Shown: positions 43,287 to 51,867 of the stretch, piece by piece
How positions within the stretch are numbered: the first letter of the stretch is position 1
Layout: each line of letters begins with the position of its first letter
Assembly (NCBI GenBank): GCA_002551355.1
Contig: NTHE01000032.1
Span: forward strand, 30,777 to 94,776
Direction of reading: 5' to 3'
Length of the DNA stretch: 64,000 nucleotides
Source of the DNA: Streptomyces sp. man185
Lineage (GTDB): Bacteria; Actinomycetota; Actinomycetes; Streptomycetales; Streptomycetaceae
Notes under the pieces: model-generated
Told to the model about the DNA's origin: nothing
The model's database searches: none
The model's input: only the letters and a program-made list of their open reading frames with translations
Translations under genes and position numbers: made by a program

Positions 43287-44231
43287 ATGCGGGTCGTCAT
43301 GTTCGGTTACCAGACCTGGGGCCACCGCACCCTGCAAGCCCTGCTGGACTCCGAGCACGACGTGGTGACCGTGGTGACACATCCGCGGAGCGAGCACGCC
43401 TACGAGAAGATCTGGAGCGACTCGGTCGCCGATCTCGCGGAGAAGCACGGCGTCCCCGTGATCATCCGCAACCGGCCGGACGACGAACTCCTGGACCAGC
43501 TGCGGGAAGTGGCCCCGGACATCATCGTGGCCAACAACTGGCGGACGTGGATGCCGCCGGAGATCTACAACCTGCCGGTCCACGGCACGCTCAACATCCA
43601 CGACTCGCTGCTGCCCGCCTACGCGGGCTTCTCGCCGCTGATCTGGGCGCTCATCAACGGCGAGCCCGAGGTCGGCGTCACGGCCCACATGATGGACGAG
43701 GAACTGGACGCCGGTGACATCGTCGTCCAGCGGGCGGTGCCCGTGGGACCGACGGACACCGCGACCGATCTCTTCCACCGTACGGTCGACCTGATCGCGC
43801 CGGTCACCGTCGAGGCCCTCGGCCTCATCGCCTCCGGGCAGACCGAGTTCACTCCGCAGGACCGGTCGAGGGCGAGCTTCTTCCACAAGCGCGCCGAAGA
43901 GGACATCCGCATCGACTGGAACTGGCCGGCCGAGGATCTGGAGCGCCTGGTCCGCGCCCAGTCGGCCCCGTACCCGGCCGCCTTCACGTTCCACCGGGGG
44001 CAGCGGATCGAAGTCGTCTCGGCCGTCGTGTCCGAGGGCCGCTACGGCGGCACCCCGGGCCGCGTCTTCTACCGCGAGGGCGACGGCGTCGTGATCGTCG
44101 CCGGAGCCGACGCCCGCACCGGGCGCAACCGCGGCCTGGCGATCACCCGCGTACGGACCGCGGACGGCCGCGAGTTGCCCGCGACCGAGTACTTCACCTC
44201 GATGGGCGGCTATCTCACCGGCCGCCCCTGA
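43287..44231 (+). CDS. formyltransferase family protein under iron box
   Basis: A 314-residue methionyl-tRNA-formyltransferase-like enzyme using N10-formyl-THF. The N-terminal Rossmann part (VVMFGYQTWGHRTLQALLDS) leads to the catalytic segment LNIHDSLLPAYAGFSPLIWA (active-site His) and MMDEELDAGDIVVQ with the catalytic Asp. C-terminal domain is of the methionyl-tRNA formyltransferase/siderophore formylase kind. AAAGGAGG precedes ATG 43287. Because of the iron box it is probably a siderophore formyltransferase, such as formylation of N5-hydroxyornithine (CchA-like in coelichelin), not the housekeeping Fmt. No hydroxylase or NRPS is nearby. Overlaps nothing; 19 bases before the DDAH-like gene. 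Confidence 0.85.
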   Translation: MRVVMFGYQTWGHRTLQALLDSEHDVVTVVTHPRSEHAYEKIWSDSVADLAEKHGVPVIIRNRPDDELLDQLREVAPDIIVANNWRTWMPPEIYNLPVHGTLNIHDSLLPAYAGFSPLIWALINGEPEVGVTAHMMDEELDAGDIVVQRAVPVGPTDTATDLFHRTVDLIAPVTVEALGLIASGQTEFTPQDRSRASFFHKRAEEDIRIDWNWPAEDLERLVRAQSAPYPAAFTFHRGQRIEVVSAVVSEGRYGGTPGRVFYREGDGVVIVAGADARTGRNRGLAITRVRTADGRELPATEYFTSMGGYLTGRP

Positions 44232-44250
44232 CGATCGGGACCTACCCCAT

Positions 44251-45063
44251 ATGCGTACCGCACGTGCCCGGCACTACCTCATGTGCCGGCCCACCTACTT
44301 CGACGTGGTCTACTCCATCAACCCGTGGATGGACCCGACGAAGCCCGTCGACACTCCGCTGGCCATCGCCCAGTGGGAGCGCCTGCGCGAGGTCTACCTG
44401 AACCTCGGGCACACCGTCGACACGATCGACCCCGTCCCCGGTCTGCCCGACATGGTCTTCGCGGCCAACGGCGCCACGGTCGTCGACGGGCGGGCCCTCG
44501 TGGCCCGGTTCCGCGACGCCGAGCGCATCGCCGAGGGACCCGCCTACCACCACTGGCTGCGCGACAACGGCTTTCCGGACCTGCGCACGGCCGCTCACGT
44601 CAACGAGGGGGAGGGCGACTATCTCCTGGCCGGCGACTGGCTGCTGGCGGGCACCGGGTTCCGCAGCGACCCGCGCTCGCACGACGAGGCTCAGGAGTAC
44701 TTCGGACGTCCGGTGATCGGGCTGACCCTCGTCGACCCCGACTATTACCACCTGGACACCGCCCTGACGGTTCTCGACGAGAAGACGGTCGCCTACTATC
44801 CGGCGGCCTTCTCCCCCGGCAGCCGGGCGGTGCTGGAGCGGCTCTTCCCGGACGCCCTCCTCGCCACCGCCGCCGACGCCGAGGTGTTCGGGCTGAACGC
44901 GACGTCGGACGGGTACAACGTGGTCCTGCCGCAGAACGCCACGGACCTGGCCGGGCAGTTGAGGGAGCGCGGGTTCCGCCCGGTCGGCGTGGACCTGTCG
45001 GAACTCCTCAAGGCGGGCGGCAGCGTGAAGTGCTGCACCCTGGAGCTGCGCCGGGGCGCTTGA
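44251..45063 (+). CDS. DDAH-like (dimethylarginine dimethylaminohydrolase family) enzyme
   Basis: A 270-residue guanidino-modifying-enzyme superfamily protein. It shows PDMVFAANGATVV, VNEGEGDYLL, the catalytic His in YYHLDTALTVLD, NVVLPQNAT and a C-terminal catalytic Cys in GGSVKCCTLEL. The set matches DDAH/arginine-deiminase-like hydrolases that convert (methyl)arginine to citrulline, or related ornithine-forming enzymes. It follows the formyltransferase by 19 bases and shares its iron-regulated promoter. In a siderophore context it could supply citrulline/ornithine or process an arginine derivative; this is inference. A terminator at 45069 closes the operon. Confidence 0.85.
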   Translation: MRTARARHYLMCRPTYFDVVYSINPWMDPTKPVDTPLAIAQWERLREVYLNLGHTVDTIDPVPGLPDMVFAANGATVVDGRALVARFRDAERIAEGPAYHHWLRDNGFPDLRTAAHVNEGEGDYLLAGDWLLAGTGFRSDPRSHDEAQEYFGRPVIGLTLVDPDYYHLDTALTVLDEKTVAYYPAAFSPGSRAVLERLFPDALLATAADAEVFGLNATSDGYNVVLPQNATDLAGQLRERGFRPVGVDLSELLKAGGSVKCCTLELRRGA

Positions 45064-45068
45064 ACGGA

Positions 45069-45102
45069 CGGCCTCCCCGCACAAAAGCCCGTGGGGAGGC
45101 CG
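45069..45102 (+). terminator. terminator hairpin after DDAH-like gene
   Basis: CGGCCTCCCC pairs with GGGGAGGCCG, extended by two further pairs (one G-U), around the A-rich loop ACAAAAGCCC. No T-run follows. Confidence 0.65.
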
Positions 45103-45126
45103 CCGGTGCGTCGCTACCGTGGGCGC

Positions 45127-45531
45127 ATGAGCACCGAGACCCGGACCTTCCCTCCCCGGCCCCTGTGCGGCATCAAGGCCGTGTACGCCCGTCAGGCGAG
45201 CTGCCCGTCCTCCTTCGCCCTGGCGGTCGCGGACTTCGAGCCCTGGGTGGAGGGGGTGGAGTTCGAGACGGCGGACACGAGTACGGCGCCGGGCTGGTCG
45301 GCCGCCGAACTGTCCGAGCTGCACGAGGCGTTCGGCTCCGGCGTACGCGAGGAGCTGGCGGCTCTGGATCCCGGCACCACCGTGGCCGTCGCGGTCGTCC
45401 TGCGGTCCATCAAGGTGCACGAAGTGGACACCCACCCCCGCGCGTTCCGCCAGGCGGGGCGACAAGCCGTCCGGAACGCGTTGGCGGAGGCGTACGGCCC
45501 ACCGCCGACCCCCTGGCCGAGGCTGCCCTGA
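45127..45531 (+). CDS. stand-alone protein resembling EF-G domain IV
   Basis: A 134-residue protein (ATG 45127). The second half, FGSGVREELAALDPGTTVAV then HEVDTHPRAFRQAGRQAVRN, is laid out like domain IV of elongation factor G, where a surface helix is followed by a strand and HEVDSSEMAF-type loop and helix; the first half GVEFET also fits the start of that domain. The GTPase and other EF-G domains are absent, so it cannot be a translocase. It might mimic the EF-G tip to bind the ribosomal A site or a partner. The resemblance is by eye and moderate. Confidence 0.55.
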   Translation: MSTETRTFPPRPLCGIKAVYARQASCPSSFALAVADFEPWVEGVEFETADTSTAPGWSAAELSELHEAFGSGVREELAALDPGTTVAVAVVLRSIKVHEVDTHPRAFRQAGRQAVRNALAEAYGPPPTPWPRLP

Positions 45532-45624
45532 ACCCGGGCCCCGGACCCACCGGCGGCGCTGTGGCGGCGTACAACCGGGGCGTACCGGAGTGAGGAAGGG
45601 CCGCGAGAGGACGTCGGGGGCGGT

Positions 45625-46305
45625 TCAACTCCTGCTGTTCTCCGGAGCCTTCACCGGCACACAGGGGAAGGCCGTGGTGTCGACGGGGTGTTCCTCGGTC
45701 GGTGCGCACAGCTCGAAGCCGGTGGGGTCCACGGTGTCGGGCAGGCTGAACCCGAAGACGCCGATCCTCGTCTCGCCCCGCTGGAGGGGCGATCCCATGA
45801 CGCTCATGTCGGTCCAGGCGAAGTTCCGCCACTCGCCGTCGGCGACCTCGGCCAGCTGGCTGCGCGGATAGGCCTCGGTGACGCAGTCGATCTCGCCCTC
45901 CTTGAGGCGCAGGCCCTTCCCGCAGGTGCCCGAGGCGGGTGTGATACGCAACGTCACGCCGGTGAGCCGGGCGTTCTTCACCGCCCGGTCCGCCAGTTCG
46001 CCCGTCGTCGCGACGTACACCGCGAGGAAGTGCCTTCCCGCGGCCGCTGATTCGCCGGCCAGTTCGGGTGTCCACATCGCGTCGACGGGCTTCAAGCGGA
46101 CGCCGAGCGGCTCGCCGATGCCGGTGTGGAGGAGTTCGTCGCCGGGGAACTCGTCGAACGGGGTGTAGGCCGGGGCGGAAACGCTCGGCGGTGGGGTGCC
46201 GCCCGGGGCGGCACCCGGCGCCGGGTCCTCCCGGTCGCCGCCCGAACAGCCGGCGAGCAGGAGCATCGAGCCCACGGCGACCGTGGCCGACCAACGATGT
46301 GACAT
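45625..46305 (-). CDS. secreted lipoprotein of unknown function
   Basis: A 226-residue protein with signal peptide and lipobox (LLLAGC), Pro/Gly linker, then a beta-rich domain with Cys residues (TPASGTCGKGL, CVTEAYP, FELCAPTEE, TAFPCVP) suited to disulfides outside the cell. ATG 46305 is preceded by GGAGAG at eight bases; TTG 46308 is the alternative. No family recognised. Flanking genes are unrelated (EF-G-like protein and a thioesterase). Confidence 0.7.
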   Translation of the reverse strand: MSHRWSATVAVGSMLLLAGCSGGDREDPAPGAAPGGTPPPSVSAPAYTPFDEFPGDELLHTGIGEPLGVRLKPVDAMWTPELAGESAAAGRHFLAVYVATTGELADRAVKNARLTGVTLRITPASGTCGKGLRLKEGEIDCVTEAYPRSQLAEVADGEWRNFAWTDMSVMGSPLQRGETRIGVFGFSLPDTVDPTGFELCAPTEEHPVDTTAFPCVPVKAPENSRS

Positions 46306-46456
46306 CAAGACAACTCTCCAGGACGTGAGCCGGTGTGCGGCTTACATGGTGGGGGCCTCGGGAACCCTCGCCCCACCTCTTAAGTCACGCCTTAACAGGG
46401 GCCCGGCCGGAAGAACCGGTTCGGCATCCCGGGTCGTCACCCGCGTCACCGGTGCC

Positions 46457-46920
46457 ATGATGATCATCATCGGCGGTCCCATCGCGGAGCGCCTCGCCCA
46501 CATCGGCCCCGGCCGCGTACACATCGTGCTCCCGGCCCGCCCGGAGGTGACCCAGCAGCAGGGCTACGTACACGCGGGCGCCACCAGCGCCGTCGCGGAC
46601 AGCGCCGGCGGCTGCGCCGCGCTCCCCCTGTTCGACGAGGAATCCGAGGTCCTCACCGTCGAGTACAAGATCAACCTCCTCGCTCCCGCTGCCGGTGACC
46701 ACCTCGAAGCGATCGGCACCGTCCTCAAGCCCGGCCGCACCCCGACCGTCTGCGGGCTGGAGGTCTACGGCGTGCGGGCCGACGGCGCCCGGAAGCTCGT
46801 CGCGAACGGACAGCAGACGCTCATCCGCGTGAACAGGGCCGCCGAACGCGGTGACCTCCACGGCTACTCCGTCGATGTGAAACAGTCCGGGGAGCACCGC
46901 TCACAGCGCGATCGACCCCG
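46457..46920 (+). pseudogene. PaaI-family hotdog thioesterase whose frame lacks its stop
   Basis: ATG 46457 opens a PaaI/YbgC-type hotdog domain: VHIVLPARPEVTQQQGYVHA, the active-site helix GATSAVADSAGG, EVLTVEYKINLLAPA and ANGQQTLIRVN. Relatives end soon after that point. Here the frame stays open for more than 600 bases, running antisense to the next gene until 47563, and the residues after about 46870 are not thioesterase-like. The N-terminus also seems about 15 residues short. Probably a copy damaged at both ends by rearrangement; the hotdog core itself is intact and may still fold. Confidence 0.6.
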
Positions 46921-47899
46921 TTCTCAGCAGGGTGCGCCCCAGCGGTGTGACGAGGTGCAGCACGGACCCGCCCCGGCGGCTCGTGGTGATGAGACCGGCG
47001 TTACGGAGCACGGTCGCGTGCTGGCTGGCCGCCGGGACCGAGATGCCGAGGCGGCGGGCCAGCTCCGTCGTCGTGGAGCCCTCCGCCGTCACGTGCAGCG
47101 CGGCTGCGCGGGTGCGGCCGAGCAGCGCCTCAAGGTTCCGGCCGGGAGCGCCGTCGTGCTCGGCCGTTCCGGCCCCGGTCAGCGGTTCGCCGAGGACCGG
47201 CACGGTCAGACGCGGCGGCTGCGTGGTGTCGAGCGGATCCCACAGCAGGCTGACGGCAAGCGGCGTGAAGACCGTGGGGGTGATGACCAGTCCCCGTCCC
47301 TGGAGACGCACTTCGGTGGAGCGCGGGTAGGGCGCCTCCAGCACGGGCGGACGCCAGCGGACCAACGGTGGGCACAGGGAGCGCAACAGCAGATCGACGC
47401 CTCCGTCGAGCACCAGATTCGTGTACCGGGAGGACAGCTCGACCAGTGCGGACCGCCCCTTGTTCCAGTAGGGCTCCACGGTCAGCCGATGACAGGCGCG
47501 TACCGCATCGGCGAACTCGCGTCGCGCCTCGCGGTCTCCCCCGTACACCCGTCGGGCCCATGAACGGTGTACGGGAGGGAAGTCGAGGCCCTCGAACTCC
47601 CGGCGCAGCCGGGCCGCTGGGGTGGACATCCAGTTGTCCACGGCGTGGTCCAGGGAGGGCGCATCGCCCATCAGGGCCAGCAGATCGAGCCCCGGGCCGC
47701 GTGCCGGGAGCAGGGACGTCAGCGGGCGCGTGTCCGGCCTCATCCGGCCCGCGACCTCCGACCGCCACCGGCGGAAGCAGGAGACGTCCTGGCTCTCCCG
47801 CAGCAGCTCCAGGCTGTAGTAGGTCTCCGCCGCGGCTCCGATCGTCGCGGCCACCCGGGTCCGCGCGAGGTCTTCCGCCGTGAAGTGGATGCGTAGCAC
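46901..47899 (-). CDS. ArsR-like winged-helix transcriptional regulator
   Basis: A 332-residue protein with a large N-terminal domain of about 250 residues (start MLRIHFTAEDLARTRVAATI) and a C-terminal winged helix: ALLGRTRAAALHVTAEGSTT, ELARRLGISVPAASQHATVL, NAGLITTSRRGGSVLH. This is the arrangement of a common Streptomyces family of wHTH repressors next to transporters. It precedes an MFS gene by 112 bases on the same strand, so it may control that exporter in response to an unknown ligand. ATG 47899 is used. Confidence 0.8.
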   Translation of the reverse strand: MLRIHFTAEDLARTRVAATIGAAAETYYSLELLRESQDVSCFRRWRSEVAGRMRPDTRPLTSLLPARGPGLDLLALMGDAPSLDHAVDNWMSTPAARLRREFEGLDFPPVHRSWARRVYGGDREARREFADAVRACHRLTVEPYWNKGRSALVELSSRYTNLVLDGGVDLLLRSLCPPLVRWRPPVLEAPYPRSTEVRLQGRGLVITPTVFTPLAVSLLWDPLDTTQPPRLTVPVLGEPLTGAGTAEHDGAPGRNLEALLGRTRAAALHVTAEGSTTTELARRLGISVPAASQHATVLRNAGLITTSRRGGSVLHLVTPLGRTLLRTGSIAL

Positions 47900-48011
47900 C
47901 GGACCGCCCCCTGCCGTCGCCGTGGCGCGCTTCTGCGTACCCCCACCCCAGCATGCCCCGGGTCGGCCGCTCCGTCCGCATCCGCTCCCCCGCGACGGAC
48001 GTGGCCCTGTC

Positions 48012-49298
48012 TCAGCGGCGGTCCGGCACCCGGCGCAGGGTGCGGATCGGACGGGCGGCCAGCAGGGCGGTGGCGGTGAGGAAGGAGACGACGACGCCGA
48101 TCAGGAGCACGTGGTCGGTGCCGAAGGCGCCGACGGCGGGGCCGGCCAGCGCACTGCCGATCGGGTACATGCCGACGGAACCCGCGACCTCGTAGGCGTG
48201 GATGCGGTTCAGCATCTCGCCCGGCACCTGGGTCTGCACGCTGGTGGCCCACATGACACCCCAGACGCCGATCCCGGCCCCGACCGCGACCTGGGCGGCT
48301 GCGAGCGCCCAGACCGGCAGGCCGAGCACGATACCCAGTGGGTAGAGGGGGTACGCCAGCATCGCCACCGCCCCGGCGGCAAGCGGGCGTTGGGGCTTGT
48401 AGCGGATCGCCAGCAGACCGCCGACGACGGTTCCGGCGCCCAAGGCTGCGTTGATCAGGCCGAAGGACCGCGCCCCGTGTTCGGGCACGATGACTCCGGC
48501 GGCCACCGACAGCTGCGGCCCCCAGGAGAGCACCGCGTAGAACATCCAGATCACGATCACGCCCCAGAGCCAGCTACGGGCGCGGAACTCCCGCCAGCCG
48601 ACCGCGAGGTTGCGCCACAGACTCTCGCCGGGCGGCGGGGCGGGCACCGTTCCGAGCCGGAGCACGAAGAGGCAGACCGCGCTGGTCCCGTAGGCGACGG
48701 CGGAGATCAGCATCACCCAGCCGGTGGATCCGAACCCGACGAGGACGCCCGCAAGGGCGGGGCCGCCCAGGCCGGTGATCGCCTCGGAGGTGCGAAGCAT
48801 CCCGTTGGCGCCCTGCACGTCCCGGGACACCAGCGGGACGGTCGAGGAGGCGCCCGGCTGGAACAGCGCGTTGGCGGTCCCGGCCACCACCAGCAGTGCG
48901 TACAGCTGCCAGAGGTGGTCGATGCCGTGGAGGAACAGGAGGGCGAGCAGGACGTGGGCGGTGAGGTTGGCCAGATCCGCGATGATCATCATCCGGCGGG
49001 CGGTGAACCGGTCGGCGAGCACCCCGCCGAACAGCACCAGGCCCGCGAAGGGGGCGACCAGGAAGGCCATCGAGTAGCCCGCAGCGTCCAGACCGTACCC
49101 GTCGATGAGCAGCCCGGCGGCGACGGCGACCGGCAGCATGGCCCAGCTGAGCAGACCGGCGCTGCGGGCGACGAAGTAGTACCGGAAGTTGCGGGACCAG
49201 ATAGCGGGTTCACCGGGCCACGGCGGCGGCCCGCCGGAGCCGTCCCGCGCGGGCGGGGACGCGACCGCTGTGGCGTGCTCTGCCGGGCGTTCTTCCAC
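48012..49298 (-). CDS. MFS exporter (enterobactin-exporter-like)
   Basis: A 428-residue major facilitator with about twelve helices, an N-terminal hydrophilic region (to PAIWSRNFRYYFVARSAG) and ADRFTARRMMIIAD in the loop after helix 2. Full-length, in contrast to the broken MFS gene at 17668. GTG 49298 chosen; upstream frame to 49379 lacks membrane character. Resembles multidrug exporters of the MFS_3 type that export macrolides or siderophores. The wHTH gene downstream likely regulates it. Substrate unknown. Confidence 0.8.
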   Translation of the reverse strand: MEERPAEHATAVASPPARDGSGGPPPWPGEPAIWSRNFRYYFVARSAGLLSWAMLPVAVAAGLLIDGYGLDAAGYSMAFLVAPFAGLVLFGGVLADRFTARRMMIIADLANLTAHVLLALLFLHGIDHLWQLYALLVVAGTANALFQPGASSTVPLVSRDVQGANGMLRTSEAITGLGGPALAGVLVGFGSTGWVMLISAVAYGTSAVCLFVLRLGTVPAPPPGESLWRNLAVGWREFRARSWLWGVIVIWMFYAVLSWGPQLSVAAGVIVPEHGARSFGLINAALGAGTVVGGLLAIRYKPQRPLAAGAVAMLAYPLYPLGIVLGLPVWALAAAQVAVGAGIGVWGVMWATSVQTQVPGEMLNRIHAYEVAGSVGMYPIGSALAGPAVGAFGTDHVLLIGVVVSFLTATALLAARPIRTLRRVPDRR

Positions 49299-49500
49299 CG
49301 TCGTTCCATCCTTCGTCGGTCGTGCCGGATCCCGCACGGCGCCCGTGGCTCGGCACGGGGAGGGGCTGCGGTGCGGCAACCGTACGGCTGAGGCCTGTTC
49401 GGGCTCCCGCAGCCGGACCAGAGGGGACGGAGACGTACGGGAGGCCGGTCCCGGACGAAGGAAGGGTCGCTGAGCTGCGGTTCTTCCGGTCGCCGCCGGT

Positions 49501-51756
49501 CTAGGTCCGGGAACCGGCAGAACTGGCGCAACTGCCGGAGCAGTTGTCCGGTTCGTTGCGGCGCCGACCGGGCCTGCCGGCCTGGGAAGGAAGAATCCGC
49601 AGCCGGGCGGCGCGCGCTTCCTCCGTGCCGGTCAGCTCGCGGGCGTAGGAGCGCAGCAGGACGTCCAGCCCGAAACGGCCCGCCCTCTCCCGCACCAGAT
49701 GGGCGTCCGCCAAGCGCGCCAGAAGTACGGCCGAATCGGCGGGGGTCGAGCCCGCCAAGGCTGCGGCGGCGTCCACGGTGATATCGGGGCCCGGCAGTTG
49801 GCCGAGGAGCCGGAACATCCCCCGGGCTTCGTCCGGGAGCGTGCGGTAGGACAGCTCGAAGGCGGACCGTACGGTGGAGCGCCGGTCCCCTTCGATGTGC
49901 AGCCGGCCGAGTATGCCGTCACCCGCCAGCTCGGCGCAGTGGTCGGCGATGCTCGCGTCGCGGGCCACCAGATTGGCTCCGGCGATCCTGATCGCCAGCG
50001 GCAGGCCCCCGCAGAGCTCCACGAGCCTGCGGGCCGCCTCCTCCTCGGCCGCGACGTTGCACGCGCCGACGATGCTGCCCAGCAGTCGGCGGCCCTCGTC
50101 CGGGTCGAGGACGTCCAGGGCGACGCGGCGGGCGCCGTCGGTCGAGACCAGCCCGGCGAGTCGGCTGCGGCTGGTGATCACCACCGCGCAGCCCGGAGCG
50201 CCGGGGATGAGCGGCCTGACCTGCGCGGCGTCGCGTGCGTCGTCCAGCACGATCAGCAGGCGCTTGTGGGCGAGCAGCGTGCGGTAGAGGGCCGCGACCT
50301 CGCCCTCGTTCTCAGGGTTCCCGGGGTTCTCGGGAAGTTCACGGGGCGGGGCGCCGAGAGCCCGGAGGAACTGTGCGAGGACGTCACCGGGGCGCAGCGC
50401 CGGAAGCCGGGAGTGGCCCCGCAGGTCGACGAACAACTGCCCGTCCGTGAAGTGGTCGCGCCGCGCGTGCGCCCAGTGCGTGGCGAGGGCGGTCTTGCCG
50501 ACCCCGGGTGCACCGACCACCACCGCCACGTGCGGACGCCGCGCCGGGTCGGGTGCGACGAGGGTGTCCAGTACGTGGGTCTGCGGTCGCCTGCCGACAT
50601 AGGTGTCGGCCCCGGCGGGCAGCTGGGCCGGGACCGGGCCCGCGGTCGCCGTGCGGTGCGGCGGTGTGGAGTGGGCCGGTGTGGAGTGGCCGGAGCGGCG
50701 CGGGCGGGACGGTTGACGGCGCAGCACCCGCAGCTGGGCCTCGCGGACCTCCGCGCCGGGCTCGATGCCCAGCTCCTCGTCGAGCCTGTGCCGCAGTCGC
50801 GCGAACACCTTGAGTGCGGCGGCCTGTTCACCGCTGTCGGCGAGGGCGAGGATCAGCCGGGCGTGCAGGCCCTCGTGCAGCGGCTCGGAGTTCGCCAGGT
50901 CCGCCAGCACCGGGACGGCCTCCTCGGAGCGGCGGAGCAGCAGCGCCGTGTCGGCGTGCAGCAGCGCCGCCCGCACCCGCCGCTCGTCGGCCGCCACCGC
51001 GGCCGGGTGCCGGCGCAGCACCGGGTCCGCGTCCGCGAGGACGGGGCCCCGCCAGCACCGCAGGGCACCCGTCAGCGACTCGTACAGGGCCTCCGGGTCC
51101 GCCTCGCGGTGCAGCCGGTCCGCCTGGGCCAGCAGTGCGTCGAAGAGGCCGAGGTCGATCTGGTTCCGGGACGCCTCCAGCCGGTAGCCGGTGGGTGTCC
51201 GGGCGATGACCGTCGGCGGAGCGCTCCGCGGGCCGCACGGCGCCAGCAGTCGGCGGGCCTGGCTGACGTAGGTGTGGATCAGGCTCGGGTGGGAGTGGGG
51301 CGGCCCGGACGGCCAGAGGGTGTCGGTGATCTCCTGCTGGGTGGCGGGCTCGGGGTGCTTGAGCGCGAGCAGCCCGAGCAGTCGGCGCAGCATCGGGCCG
51401 GTGACCGGGACGGGGGTCCGGCCGCGCTGGAGACCGAGCGGGCCGAGGATCAGCAACCGCGTCCGGCCGGCGTCGCGCGGTGGCCCGGTGCGGGCGGCGG
51501 TGAGCAGGCCCGCCAGCTCATCGCTGCTCAGTCCCAGCGGCTCGGCCAGGCTGCTGAGAGTGCGCGGCCGGGGTCGACGGGCCCGGCCGCGCTCGATGTC
51601 GCGCAGTGCTCTGGTGCTGATCCCGGCCCCTGCCGCGGCCGCCTCCTGGCTCAGCCCGGCCCGTCGGCGGAACGCCTGGATCAGTGGGCCGACCGGGCCT
51701 TGTTCCCCCAGCGGAGCGCCCCGCGGGTCCGCAGCGGCCGACGTCGTATCAGACAT
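49501..51756 (-). CDS. AfsR/SARP-like regulator: XRE-HTH, BTAD and NB-ARC, no TPR tail
   Basis: A 751-residue multidomain regulator. An XRE helix-turn-helix comes first (IQAFRRRAGLSQEAAAAGAG, ISTRALRDIERGR, residues 25-80), then an OmpR-like winged helix (LRRLLGLLALKHPEPATQQE, about 100-185), a BTAD helical domain (DLGLFDALLAQADRLHREAD, about 195-340) and an NB-ARC ATPase with P-loop GAPGVGKTA near 415 and LLIVLDDARDAAQVRPLIPG. It ends after LRSYARELTGTEEARAARLR at about residue 720 without the TPR repeats that usually complete AfsR, and the last 30 residues are Arg/Cys-rich and unlike the family, suggesting C-terminal truncation. The double DNA-binding layout is unusual. Neighbouring exporters are possible targets. 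Confidence 0.85.
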   Translation of the reverse strand: MSDTTSAAADPRGAPLGEQGPVGPLIQAFRRRAGLSQEAAAAGAGISTRALRDIERGRARRPRPRTLSSLAEPLGLSSDELAGLLTAARTGPPRDAGRTRLLILGPLGLQRGRTPVPVTGPMLRRLLGLLALKHPEPATQQEITDTLWPSGPPHSHPSLIHTYVSQARRLLAPCGPRSAPPTVIARTPTGYRLEASRNQIDLGLFDALLAQADRLHREADPEALYESLTGALRCWRGPVLADADPVLRRHPAAVAADERRVRAALLHADTALLLRRSEEAVPVLADLANSEPLHEGLHARLILALADSGEQAAALKVFARLRHRLDEELGIEPGAEVREAQLRVLRRQPSRPRRSGHSTPAHSTPPHRTATAGPVPAQLPAGADTYVGRRPQTHVLDTLVAPDPARRPHVAVVVGAPGVGKTALATHWAHARRDHFTDGQLFVDLRGHSRLPALRPGDVLAQFLRALGAPPRELPENPGNPENEGEVAALYRTLLAHKRLLIVLDDARDAAQVRPLIPGAPGCAVVITSRSRLAGLVSTDGARRVALDVLDPDEGRRLLGSIVGACNVAAEEEAARRLVELCGGLPLAIRIAGANLVARDASIADHCAELAGDGILGRLHIEGDRRSTVRSAFELSYRTLPDEARGMFRLLGQLPGPDITVDAAAALAGSTPADSAVLLARLADAHLVRERAGRFGLDVLLRSYARELTGTEEARAARLRILPSQAGRPGRRRNEPDNCSGSCASSAGSRT

Positions 51757-51867
51757 GGCATCCCCCCTGGTCCACTCACTCCATTTTGGACTGGACCAAT
51801 GCGCTGATCAAGGGAGGGACCACCGGCGCCCGCCCGCTACCGCAAGGACGTCCGGTCACGGGCGAGG

